DNA of 8,514 nt, taken from NCBI GenBank assembly GCA_903930745.1, contig CAIYZX010000100.1:1-8514 (forward strand), written 5' to 3'. The position numbers were made by a program, and so were the translations under genes. This document shows, piece by piece, positions 1 to 6,646 of this stretch (positions are counted from its first letter, which is position 1; the number at the start of each line of letters is the position of its first letter). Source of the DNA: an uncultured Chloroflexota bacterium (GTDB taxonomy: Bacteria > Chloroflexota > Limnocylindria > Limnocylindrales > CSP1-4). The notes under the pieces are model-generated. The model was not told the DNA's origin. It worked only from the letters and a program-made list of their open reading frames with translations, and searched no databases.

Positions 1-382
1 CCGACCCCGCCACGCGCAGCGGCACCGCCCCGCCATGCGCGGCGAACTCCGCCTCCGGGAGGCTGTGCGCCACGAGCGCGTCCTTGCCGTCCCGCTGGTG
101 GCGCAGCCGGACCAGCAGCGACGCCTGCCCGAACAGGTCCGTGAGGCGCGCCTTGCGCTCCGCCCAGCGGTTGTTCGTCCCGTCAGACCCCGGCAGCCCC
201 GCGGCGAAGACCAGGCGCCCGTTCGCCCGCACCTGGATCATCACGGGGAGACCCTTCGCGAGCGCGTCATCGGCCATCCGCCGGCCCAGTGCGTAGAGCG
301 CCGCGAGGTCCGCGCGCGGCAGCACCAGCTCGCGCTCCTGCGCCTCGAGCTCCTCGACGGTGGGGAACGTCTCGTTGGTCAC
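1..382 (-). CDS. UPF0303 / HbpS-like (heme-degrading-domain type) protein, 3' end beyond window
   Basis: 127 codons are visible, running off the left edge. The start is a GTG at 380-382, chosen because a GAGGAG Shine-Dalgarno lies 5 nt upstream and because the protein then begins like the family (acidic N-terminus, then E-R-E-L-V-L-P near residues 16-22). The stretch A-A-H-G-G-A-V-P-L-R-V near residues 114-124 is the hallmark of UPF0303 proteins, which belong to the HbpS/GlcG-like fold (Pfam DUF336). N-R-W-A-E-R-K near residues 71-77 fits the conserved region before it. Family members are usually about 155-165 residues, so some 30-40 C-terminal residues are missing. Relatives include heme-binding or heme-degrading proteins, but most UPF0303 members have no proven activity, so a cytoplasmic heme- or redox-related role is inference. 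It is the last visible gene of the sigma-factor operon, 9 bp after the TfoX-like gene, and is probably translationally coupled to it. Confidence 0.85.
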   Translation of the reverse strand, partial: MTNETFPTVEELEAQERELVLPRADLAALYALGRRMADDALAKGLPVMIQVRANGRLVFAAGLPGSDGTNNRWAERKARLTDLFGQASLLVRLRHQRDGKDALVAHSLPEAEFAAHGGAVPLRVAGS

Positions 383-387
383 GGTGG

Positions 388-393
388 CTCCTC
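388..393 (-). promoter_or_regulatory. Shine-Dalgarno of the UPF0303 gene, overlapping the preceding stop codon
   Basis: On the minus strand the TGA stop of the TfoX-like gene (392-394) runs directly into GAGGAG, followed by five bases and the GTG start. A ribosome finishing the upstream gene would therefore sit on the next initiation site, which suggests coupled translation. The site also fixes the GTG start, as no ATG is suitably placed. Confidence 0.75.
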
Positions 394-742
394 AGGCTTT
401 CGGGGGCATGGCGGCGGCGTTGGCGGTGGCCCGACCCACCCAGGCGTCCAGGGCGGCATCGTCTGCCACGAGGTCGGCGGGCAGGACCACCCAGCCACGC
501 ATCGGGCGGCCTGGCATTGGCGCGAAGGGCGTGGCGCCGGGGAGCGCGAGGGCGTCGGCAGCACCGGCGTCGTCCAGGCGCACGAACCAGCCATCGGCGA
601 AGAGCCCGCAGGCCAGGTTGCCGCCCACGAAGAGGCACGGGTACCCGAACATCTTCCGCTTCGCCGCGACCGGGTGGCGAGCGGCCACGGCCTCGAACCG
701 GGCGATCAGCTCCGGCGGCGACTTCTCGAACTTCGGGGACAT
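392..742 (-). CDS. TfoX/Sxy N-terminal-domain protein, 116 aa
   Basis: A complete small protein matching the TfoX N-terminal domain (Pfam PF04993). The core signature is K-M-F-G-Y-P at residues 30-35, followed by a hydrophobic strand and G-N-L-A-C-G-L-F-A-D-G-W-F-V-R-L at about 41-56. A second conserved strand, M-R-G-W-V-V-L-P, lies at 81-88, and an amphipathic helix ends the protein. It has no TfoX C-terminal domain, so it is the short stand-alone type common in many bacteria rather than the full competence regulator of Haemophilus or Vibrio. No molecular role is established for these short forms. The ATG at 740-742 has a strong GGGAGGAG Shine-Dalgarno 7 nt upstream. It lies 48 bp after the probable anti-sigma gene and 9 bp before the UPF0303 gene, so it is probably part of the same transcript. 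Confidence 0.88.
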   Translation of the reverse strand: MSPKFEKSPPELIARFEAVAARHPVAAKRKMFGYPCLFVGGNLACGLFADGWFVRLDDAGAADALALPGATPFAPMPGRPMRGWVVLPADLVADDAALDAWVGRATANAAAMPPKA

Positions 743-790
743 CGGGCGGCTCCTCCCGGCGCGACTGGACGCCGAGAAGGATAGGCCCGG

Positions 791-1660
791 TCAGGGGCGC
801 AGGGTCCAGCGCACGAGATCCGGACCGTCCGCCACCTCCACGTGGACCGTCGCGCCCTCGCCCGGCAGGTGGCAGACCACGGTGATCACGTCCGTGTTCA
901 CCTTGTAGGCGGGCTCCCACCAGACCACGTAGAACGGCGTGGCGCCCACGGAGACCCACGGCTCGAAGTCGGACGACGGGGCGGGCCACACCAGGTGGAC
1001 CGTGTAGGCGTAGGTCTCGCGATCGTGCGCGGCGCACACGTCGCCCACGGACGCCGGCACCTCCGTCCGCTGCATCGTGAGCGTGATGCCGTGCACGGTG
1101 ACGGCCTGGCCCAGGCGGCCGCTGCCGGTGTAGATGACCGGCGTGGGCTCCGGGCGCGGGTCCGGTGTGGGCTTGGCGGTGGGCTTGGGCGTGACGCGCG
1201 GGGTGGCGTCCGGCGTGGTGTCCGGGGTGGCCGATGCCGAAGCGGAGGCCGATGCCGAAGCCGAGGCCTCCGGGGCTGCCGATGCCGTTGCGCTGGGCTC
1301 CTCGCTCATCGAGGGCGAGGCGATGGGGCTGGGCGACGCCGGCACGGCGCTGCCGGTCTCGAGCGCGATCGCGCTGGGGCTCACGGTGGCCGGACCCTCG
1401 GCGCGTCCGCTCGCAAGGGCCGTGACCACGACCACCACCGCGACGACGGTGGCCGTCAGCGCGCCGAACGTGGAGACGGCGCGGCGCCACCGGGGCAGGG
1501 CCCATCGGCCGCCTGCGGCTTCGGCATCGGCCACGGCCTGCGCCGCCATGCGCTCCATCCGCGCGTCCAGCAGGTCCACGCGCGTGGGTGTCAGCGGCTC
1601 GCGGAGGATGCGGGAGAGGTCGCGCTCCAGGTCCTCCATCGGCTGCTCAGGGCCGCGCAT
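791..1660 (-). CDS. Probable membrane anti-sigma factor with Pro/Ser/Thr-rich stalk and extracytoplasmic domain, 289 aa
   Basis: Residues 1-60 form a charged, helical cytoplasmic part. A single hydrophobic segment spans about residues 64-84, a low-complexity stalk (Ser-Ala repeats, then Thr-Pro and Lys-Pro-Thr) covers about 87-175, and a small beta-rich domain covers about 176-289 with two cysteines (about 209 and 263) that could pair outside the cell. The start codon lies inside the end of the sigma-factor gene (14-bp overlap), the usual arrangement for an ECF sigma factor and its anti-sigma partner. The start at 1660 is supported by GGGAGG six bases upstream; the in-frame ATG at residue 8 has only a weak site. 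No His-x3-Cys-x2-Cys zinc anti-sigma motif is present, so assignment rests on position, topology and operon structure. The C-terminal domain resembles DUF4352-type Ig-like domains in pattern only. It probably holds the sigma factor at the membrane and responds to an envelope signal. Confidence 0.72.
   Translation of the reverse strand: MRGPEQPMEDLERDLSRILREPLTPTRVDLLDARMERMAAQAVADAEAAGGRWALPRWRRAVSTFGALTATVVAVVVVVTALASGRAEGPATVSPSAIALETGSAVPASPSPIASPSMSEEPSATASAAPEASASASASASASATPDTTPDATPRVTPKPTAKPTPDPRPEPTPVIYTGSGRLGQAVTVHGITLTMQRTEVPASVGDVCAAHDRETYAYTVHLVWPAPSSDFEPWVSVGATPFYVVWWEPAYKVNTDVITVVCHLPGEGATVHVEVADGPDLVRWTLRP
1230..1261 (-). repeat. 18-bp-period direct repeat inside the anti-sigma stalk
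   Basis: The 14-mer gccgatgccgaagc (plus strand) occurs at 1230-1243 and again at 1248-1261, an exact 18-bp step. Related but imperfect units continue to about 1290. On the coding strand it encodes alternating Ser-Ala. Because the step is a multiple of three, slippage would change stalk length without breaking the frame. Confidence 0.8.
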
Positions 1661-2153
1661 CCAGCACCTCCCGCAGGCGCGCGAGACCGCGCACGATCAG
1701 CTTCTGGGTGGCGGCCTCGCCCTTGCCGATGATCGGCCCGATCTCCTTCGCCGAGAGCCCCAGGCCGTACCGCAGCGCGATCGCGTCCTTCGCAGGCTCC
1801 GGGAGCTGGGCCAGGGCCGCTCGCAGCGCGGCATCGCGCTCCCGCTCCAGGTAGCCGGGCTCCGGGCCGGGCACGAAGCCCGCCGAGGGCGCCATTCCCG
1901 CGAGGTGGACCTGGCGGACTTTCCGGCGCCGACCCTGGTCGATGGCCGCGTTGCGCGCGGTCCGCAGGAGCCACGGCAGGCCAAGGTCCACGGACGGGTC
2001 GCGGGCCACCACGGCGAACGCCCGCTCGAAGACCGCGGCGGCGAGGTCCATCGCCTCGTCCTCGCCCGGCGAGATCGCCCGCAGGTAGCGCAGGACGGCG
2101 TCACGGTGCGCCACGTACAGCCGCTCAAGGGCGACCGCGGCCGTTGGCGTCAC
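1647..2153 (-). CDS. ECF-type RNA polymerase sigma factor, 168 aa
   Basis: The protein has the two-domain layout of extracytoplasmic-function sigma factors. Region 2 spans about residues 8-80: L-E-R-L-Y-V-A-H-R-D-A-V-L-R-Y-L, then D-L-A-A-A-V-F-E-R-A-F, then W-L-L-R-T-A-R-N-A-A-I-D-Q-G-R-R-R for core binding and -10 recognition. Region 4 spans about 105-165: L-A-Q-L-P-E-P-A-K-D-A-I-A-L-R-Y, then the helix-turn-helix G-L-S-A-K-E-I-G-P-I-I-G-K-G-E-A-A-T-Q-K, for -35 contact. I chose the GTG at 2151-2153 because GGGAGG lies five bases upstream, nearly the same leader as the next gene. In-frame ATGs at 2192 (181 aa) and 2252 (201 aa) have weak sites, add residues unlike the family, and the latter falls inside a large palindrome. 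It is first in the operon and overlaps its probable anti-sigma gene by 14 bp. Confidence 0.88.
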   Translation of the reverse strand: MTPTAAVALERLYVAHRDAVLRYLRAISPGEDEAMDLAAAVFERAFAVVARDPSVDLGLPWLLRTARNAAIDQGRRRKVRQVHLAGMAPSAGFVPGPEPGYLERERDAALRAALAQLPEPAKDAIALRYGLGLSAKEIGPIIGKGEAATQKLIVRGLARLREVLDARP

Positions 2154-2158
2154 CTGCA

Positions 2159-2164
2159 CCTCCC
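2159..2164 (-). promoter_or_regulatory. Shine-Dalgarno that decides the sigma-factor start
   Basis: GGGAGG on the minus strand, five bases before the GTG at 2153. It is the only strong ribosome binding site in this frame between 2153 and 2252. The wider string GGGAGGTGC recurs before the anti-sigma ATG (1667-1672 core), so both genes share nearly identical initiation leaders. Confidence 0.7.
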
Positions 2165-2214
2165 TGGCTCCAAGCGTGATCGCGTCCAGCATGCCGCACC
2201 CTGCTCCGGTTGTT

Positions 2215-2298
2215 CCCCGTGGAAGACGCACGGCGGGTGGTTCTCCGGACATCGATGCTTCGAATGTCCGTTCGCGGGCCGCCGGTGCGTCTTCGGGG
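2215..2298. repeat. Large nested imperfect palindrome in the divergent intergenic region
   Basis: Outer arms 2215-2236 and 2279-2298 pair through CCCC, a perfect ten-base block (GAAGACGCAC against GTGCGTCTTC at 2222-2231 and 2285-2294), and GGCGG against CCGCC with a one-base bulge. Inside is a second stem: CGGACAT (2246-2252) against ATGTCCG (2264-2270), continued by CGA/TCGA around a TGCT loop. The element lies between the sigma-factor start and the start of the giant secreted protein gene. It could be an operator region, a structured leader RNA on either strand, or a relic of a small mobile element. No U-rich tract follows, so a simple intrinsic terminator is unlikely. Confidence 0.75.
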
Positions 2299-2361
2299 TA
2301 TGGGATGGGCCGGTGGGCCCTTGGCCGATGCCGATGCGCACGGCACCCTCACGGACGCGGA

Positions 2362-2377
2362 TGCCGGATCGCCGGCA
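2362..2377 (+). promoter_or_regulatory. Perfect hairpin just before the ribosome binding site of the giant protein gene
   Basis: TGCCGG (2362-2367), loop ATCG, CCGGCA (2372-2377) form a perfect six-base-pair stem. It ends one base before the GAGGTGGG Shine-Dalgarno (2379-2386). In mRNA it would sit right against the 30S landing site and could affect translation or mRNA stability. The dyad itself is certain; a function is inference. Confidence 0.45.
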
Positions 2378-2388
2378 CGAGGTGGGAC

Positions 2389-5300
2389 ATGGACGAGCAG
2401 GGGAGCGTGGTGGAGCTGGGTCTCCGGGCATCGAAGGGCCGGACGCGGCCGGTGGGTCGCGGTGGCGCCCTGCGCTCGCGCGCGCTCGCGGCCCTGCTCG
2501 TCGCCGCCCTCGCCGTCCCGATGGCGCCCGCCCCGTCGCCGGTCTCGGCCATCGCGACCGCCGCCCCGGCCGCCCCGGCCACCCCCGCTCCCGTCCCCAC
2601 CGCCGGCCAGGCGGTGGTCGCGGACGCCGCGCCCGCCCCAAAGCCAGAACCCAGGGTGGACGCCTCGCTCTTCCCCGCGCCGGAGATCATCACGCCCGCC
2701 GGCAGCTCCTGGTCCCGGACGCCCGTCCTGGAATGGACCGCGGTCCCCGGCGCCACGCAGTACTGGGTGGAGATCTATGACCCGGACGCCCAGGTCTTCC
2801 CCGGGATCTGGGCCTGGACCACGTCCACGCGCTGGGCTCCCACGGTCATGCTGGCGCCCGGCGTCCACACCTGGCGCGTGGCCGCAGGTGACAACGGCGG
2901 CGTGGGCGCGTACGCCATCTCCACGTTCACCCGGACCGGGACCTTGGCCACGCCCGCCCTCACCACCCCCGCAGATGACGCGGTCATCAACGAGCCGGAG
3001 GTCCCGCTGCTCCAGTGGAGCACGGTGGACGGCGCGGGCGGCTACGAGATCCAGCACGCCACGTCGGCGGACATGGCGGACGCGTTCAGCGGCTTCGTGT
3101 ACGGCACCTCGTGGGTCCCGGAGTTCGCCAAGGGCGGCCAGGACTGGTGGTGGCGCGTCCGCGCCCTGGGCCAGCATGCGTCCACGGCGTGGACCGGCGC
3201 GTGGTCGGAGGTCCGCCACTACAGCGTGACGTACGCCACGGCCCCCACCGTCACGGAGCCCGCGGACGGGGCGGAGGTCCGCGACATCGAGCTCGCGTGG
3301 GACCCCATGCCCGGTGCCCGCGACTACGTCCTGCAGATCACGCCCGGCCCGTCACCGGACTGGGGCTCCGCGGAGACCCGCGAGATCACCACGCAGCAGA
3401 CCCGATACCAGTGGTCCGATCCTTCGGCCCCCGTGCCCGCCACCTGGTCCTGGCGCGTTCGAGCCCGCGACCACGCGCTGGTGCCCGGCCCCTGGTCCAC
3501 GCCGCGAACGGTCACCCGCATCCTGTCGCCCGCACCGGAGCTCCTCGCCCCCATCGGCGGCGCCCACACCGGCAGCGTCCCGCTCCTCTCGTGGACGCCG
3601 ACGCTCCGCGCCTCCACGTACCTCGTGCAGATCGCCACGGACGCGGGCTTCACCACCGGCGTTCAGAGCCTCCGCACCACGGAGACCAGCGTGGACCTGG
3701 TCACGGGCATCCTGCACCTGGACAGCCTCCTCGTTGACGGCACCACCTACTTCTGGCGCGTCAGGGGCCTGGACGAGGCCACGGAGCTCATCGCCAACGA
3801 TCGGCCGGCCAGCCCCTGGTCCGCATCGGCCACCTTCGTCTACGACCCCACGCCGTCGGCCCTCCTGGCGCCCGCGGACGGCGCCACCGTGGAGGTCCCC
3901 ACGCTCTCGTGGGTGGCCAGTGACGCGGACGTCTACCGGATCACGATCAAGGACAAGCACGGCGCCACCGTGGTTCAGGACACCACCATGGCCACCACGT
4001 ACACGCCGCGCATCCGCCTCACCGTGGCCAACGGCCCGTTCACCTGGCAGGTGCAGCGCGTCATCGCGCTGAACGACACCACCGGTCCCGCCGGCTGGAC
4101 CAGCGCCACGCGCTCGTTCTCGCTCGCCCCGCTCACGGCCACCGCCACGGAGCCCGTCCCGCTCCTGCCCAGCGGCACGCACGGCGTCACCTCGCCCACG
4201 CTCACGTGGACGCCCGTCGTGGGGGCGGACCACTACCTGGTGTTCCTCGCCGCCATCGACGGCACCATCGCGGACCCCGTTCCCTCGGACGAGGCCATCG
4301 CGTACTGGAGCGACAGCATCCTCGCCTACCCGGCGTTCACGTTCCGCCGCGGGCAGCTGGACCGGCACCTGTACACGTACCGGATCGTGGCCTATGACGC
4401 CGCGCGCGATCCCATCGCCGTTGGACCCGCGGCCACGTTCATCCTTGACCCCCTCGCCGCGCCGGTCCTGACGGGCCCCGCGGACTGTCTGACCGTGGAC
4501 TGCCCGGCCTGGAGCGACACGCCGCGCCTCTCCTGGGAGCCCGTGGAGGGCGCCTCGTTCTACGCGCTGGACGCGCCGTGGGACTCGCGGACCTGGGAGC
4601 CCGGCCTCTACACGCCGGCCACGGAGGGCGGCTTCTCCATGGATGCGCTGGGCGTGGACCCGTATGCGCACCCGGGCCTGTACGGCGCCACCACGTGGCA
4701 GGTCCGTGCGTGCGTGGAGGGCTTCTGCGGTCCGGCCGCGTCCGCCACGTATCGGCTCCGCCTGCCCACCACGCCGCTGCTCACGCCCGCGGATGGCGCC
4801 ATCGTCGTGGGGCCGCAGATCACGGTCCGCTGGGATGACCTGCTCGCCGCACCCGCGGACCCGGGCACGCTGGGCACGCCCCAGAGCGAGGCCAAGACGT
4901 ACGCCCAGAAGTTCGGCACGGGGGAGGGCCTCGCCGCCACCTCGCTCACCGGGGAGTCCGGCACGTGGCTGGTCTGGGCCCTCACGGGTGCCGGGACGCC
5001 GGGCGCGTACAGCGAGCGCTCGTACACCATCTCGCTCCCGGGGCCGGAGCCGCTGGCCCCTGCCGATGCGGCCGTCTTCGACCGCACGCCCGCCCTCACC
5101 TGGGCACCGCAGCCGTACGTCCGTCACTACGACGTGGCGATCTACCGCGTGCTGCCCGGCGGCGACGAGGTGTACGTGGAGACCTGGTCCAGCGAGCACG
5201 CGGGCACCGGCGCGTACCACGAGCTGGGCGCCGGGACGTACCGCTGGAGCGTCCGCACGGAGGGTGACTGGGGCCAGAGCTCCTTCGGCTCCGCCCGGAC

Positions 5301-6537
5301 CTTCACGATCACGGCACCTGCCGGACCCAGCCCCCTGACGCCCGCCGCGGGCCTCTTGGAGACGGACGACCTCCTCTTCACGTGGGCGGCGGTCGATGGC
5401 GCCACCTCGTACGGCTTCCAGGCCGCAACGGACGCCGGGTTCGTGGACACCGTGGCGACGGTTGGCACCGTCCAGCCCGCCTGGGCGCCCACGTTCCACC
5501 TGCCGCAGGGCCAGCTCTACTGGCGGGTGACCGCGTACGGCCCGTCCGGCGGGGAGCTGGGCCGGTCCGCCGTGCGTGCGCAGCTGCTGGACACCGGCGG
5601 ACCGGTGGGGAACATCGCGATCAACGGCGGCGCGGTCTGGACGCGGTCCCGAACCGTGACGCTCACCGTCCCGGCCACGGACGCCGGGAGCGGCGTGACG
5701 AACGTGGCGCTCTCGAATGACGGCACCGCGTGGACCACCCGCACGTACGCACCTGTCCAGTCCTGGACCCTCCCCACCGTGACCGGCAAGCCCACCGTCC
5801 GCGTCCGATGGCGCGACGGCGTGGGCCACTGGTCCGCCACCTCGTCCGTCTGGATCCAGGTGGACACGCTGGCGCCCGTCGCCTGGACGCCCACGGCGGG
5901 GCTTGCGTCCAGCGGACCCGTGGTGGCCGCCGGCGGGACGCTGCCTGTCGTCGTCACGTGGCCCGAGGCGGAGGACTCCGGGTCCGGCGTGGTCTCGTAC
6001 GACCTCGCGATCCGCGTGGACGGCGGTGCGCCCAAGGTGCTCGCCACCGGCCTCGCCGCCAGGACCGCCCGGCGCAACCTGCCGCCCGGGCATGCGTACC
6101 AGCTGGGCGTCCGCGCCCGCGATGCCGCCGCCAACCTCTCAGGCTGGGCCTGGGGCGCCAGCTTCCGCCCCACGCTCGTCTCCGAGAAGAGCGCCGCGAT
6201 CACGTGGCGGGGCACCTGGCGGGCGGAGGCGGACCCTACGCACCAGGGCGGGGCCACGCGCTACGCCACGGACCGCGCGGCCTCCGCAACCTTCACGTTC
6301 ACCGGCCGCCAGGTGGCGTGGGTGACGGCTGCGGGCCCGGACCGGGGCGTGGCCCGGGTCTTCGTGGACGGCGTGCTGGCGCGGACCGTGGACCTTGCGG
6401 CCCTGCCCGCGGGTGACTGCGTGGTGGCGTTCCGTGCGACCTTCGGGGCCACGGGCACGCACACCGTGCGCATCGTGGTGCTGGGGACGGCCGGGCGCCC
6501 GCGCGTTGATGTGGACGGGTTCCTGGTCCAGCGCTAA
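2389..6537 (+). CDS. Giant secreted protein of fibronectin-III/Ig-like repeats with C-terminal beta-rich module, 1382 aa
   Basis: The start is the ATG at 2389-2391, with GAGGTGGG 5' of it; the frame is open further upstream but only through the palindrome region. Residues 1-50 have a basic stretch, then a hydrophobic core A-L-A-A-L-L-V-A-A-L-A-V-P and small residues, giving a Sec-type signal peptide. An Ala/Pro-rich linker runs to about 95. Ten repeats of 90-108 residues follow (96-1067), then an Ig-like unit beginning D-T-G-G-P-V-G (1068-1169), a clearer Fn3-like unit with Ala-rich sequence (1170-1270), and a final beta-rich module (1271-1382). There is no LPxTG motif, C-terminal membrane segment or recognisable catalytic domain, so it is probably secreted or held non-covalently at the surface, acting in adhesion or glycan binding. 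It is divergent from the sigma/anti-sigma operon, which may control it. Identity as a repeat protein is secure; the biological role is unknown. Confidence 0.9.
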   Translation: MDEQGSVVELGLRASKGRTRPVGRGGALRSRALAALLVAALAVPMAPAPSPVSAIATAAPAAPATPAPVPTAGQAVVADAAPAPKPEPRVDASLFPAPEIITPAGSSWSRTPVLEWTAVPGATQYWVEIYDPDAQVFPGIWAWTTSTRWAPTVMLAPGVHTWRVAAGDNGGVGAYAISTFTRTGTLATPALTTPADDAVINEPEVPLLQWSTVDGAGGYEIQHATSADMADAFSGFVYGTSWVPEFAKGGQDWWWRVRALGQHASTAWTGAWSEVRHYSVTYATAPTVTEPADGAEVRDIELAWDPMPGARDYVLQITPGPSPDWGSAETREITTQQTRYQWSDPSAPVPATWSWRVRARDHALVPGPWSTPRTVTRILSPAPELLAPIGGAHTGSVPLLSWTPTLRASTYLVQIATDAGFTTGVQSLRTTETSVDLVTGILHLDSLLVDGTTYFWRVRGLDEATELIANDRPASPWSASATFVYDPTPSALLAPADGATVEVPTLSWVASDADVYRITIKDKHGATVVQDTTMATTYTPRIRLTVANGPFTWQVQRVIALNDTTGPAGWTSATRSFSLAPLTATATEPVPLLPSGTHGVTSPTLTWTPVVGADHYLVFLAAIDGTIADPVPSDEAIAYWSDSILAYPAFTFRRGQLDRHLYTYRIVAYDAARDPIAVGPAATFILDPLAAPVLTGPADCLTVDCPAWSDTPRLSWEPVEGASFYALDAPWDSRTWEPGLYTPATEGGFSMDALGVDPYAHPGLYGATTWQVRACVEGFCGPAASATYRLRLPTTPLLTPADGAIVVGPQITVRWDDLLAAPADPGTLGTPQSEAKTYAQKFGTGEGLAATSLTGESGTWLVWALTGAGTPGAYSERSYTISLPGPEPLAPADAAVFDRTPALTWAPQPYVRHYDVAIYRVLPGGDEVYVETWSSEHAGTGAYHELGAGTYRWSVRTEGDWGQSSFGSARTFTITAPAGPSPLTPAAGLLETDDLLFTWAAVDGATSYGFQAATDAGFVDTVATVGTVQPAWAPTFHLPQGQLYWRVTAYGPSGGELGRSAVRAQLLDTGGPVGNIAINGGAVWTRSRTVTLTVPATDAGSGVTNVALSNDGTAWTTRTYAPVQSWTLPTVTGKPTVRVRWRDGVGHWSATSSVWIQVDTLAPVAWTPTAGLASSGPVVAAGGTLPVVVTWPEAEDSGSGVVSYDLAIRVDGGAPKVLATGLAARTARRNLPPGHAYQLGVRARDAAANLSGWAWGASFRPTLVSEKSAAITWRGTWRAEADPTHQGGATRYATDRAASATFTFTGRQVAWVTAAGPDRGVARVFVDGVLARTVDLAALPAGDCVVAFRATFGATGTHTVRIVVLGTAGRPRVDVDGFLVQR
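2674..5589 (+). repeat. Ten divergent Fn3-like protein repeats within the giant gene
   Basis: Unit starts are near 2674, 2950, 3238, 3529, 3847, 4135, 4459, 4765, 5041 and 5317. Each opens with a pattern like P-x-L-x-x-P-A-D-G-A, then x-L-x-W-x-x-V-x-G-A-x-x-Y-x-V-x-I, and closes with W-x-V-R-A and a W-S-x-x-x-x-F strand, as expected for fibronectin-III-type sandwiches. The units are diverged at the DNA level, so the array is old. The seventh unit (4459-4764) alone carries four cysteines. The eighth (4765-5040) is the most diverged and lacks the usual G-A-x-x-Y core. Confidence 0.8.
6199..6534 (+). other. C-terminal module of the giant protein, possible carbohydrate-binding domain
   Basis: The last 112 residues differ from the repeats. 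They open with W-R-G-T-W, continue with Y-A-T-D-R-A-A-S-A-T-F-T-F-T-G-R-Q-V-A-W-V, then V-F-V-D-G-V-L-A-R-T-V-D-L, and end with H-T-V-R-I-V-V-L and V-D-V-D-G-F. This order of strands is like galactose-binding-type jelly rolls seen at the ends of secreted bacterial proteins. The resemblance is by pattern only, and the ligand is unknown. Confidence 0.5.
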
Positions 6538-6615
6538 CGCCGGGGCCGGGGGCCGACCGGGTGGACGGCGCCGGCCGGACCTGGGTGCGGCAGGGCACTC
6601 GGATGGAGCGTGGAT

Positions 6616-6632
6616 CGCGTGGCTGTCACGCG
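6616..6632. promoter_or_regulatory. 17-bp dyad upstream of the ATPase promoter
   Basis: CGCGTG and CACGCG flank a five-base spacer GCTGT, a perfect six-base inverted repeat whose right edge is 14 bp before the -35 box at 6647. The size and place suit a dimeric regulator site. It could also be chance in this GC-rich stretch. No T tract follows, so it is not a convincing terminator for the upstream gene. Confidence 0.35.
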
Positions 6633-6646
6633 GCCGGCTCACCCCA

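Noticed and set aside
267..1505. 412-codon minus-strand frame across the anti-sigma, TfoX-like and UPF0303 genes
   Set aside because: It is out of frame with three well-supported genes, has low-complexity Arg/Gly-rich sequence, and no ribosome binding site of note.
2176..2388. Upstream extension of the giant protein to an ATG at 2176
   Set aside because: The 71 extra residues precede an obvious signal peptide, would be encoded by the palindrome, and lack a ribosome binding site, whereas 2389 has GAGGTGGG at good spacing.
1134..2780. 548-codon plus-strand frame opposite the sigma and anti-sigma genes
   Set aside because: Its translation is Arg/Gly/Ala-rich without motifs and it runs through the intergenic palindrome into the giant gene in another frame. 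It is a GC artefact.
3352..6093. 913-codon open frame antisense to the giant gene
   Set aside because: It is very rich in Arg, Gly and Pro with no domain pattern, and lies opposite a clearly real gene. High GC at third positions removes stop codons from the antisense frame.
6538..6600. Intrinsic terminator after the giant gene
   Set aside because: The stretch is GC-rich with partial CCGG inverted matches, but I see no clean stem followed by a T tract.
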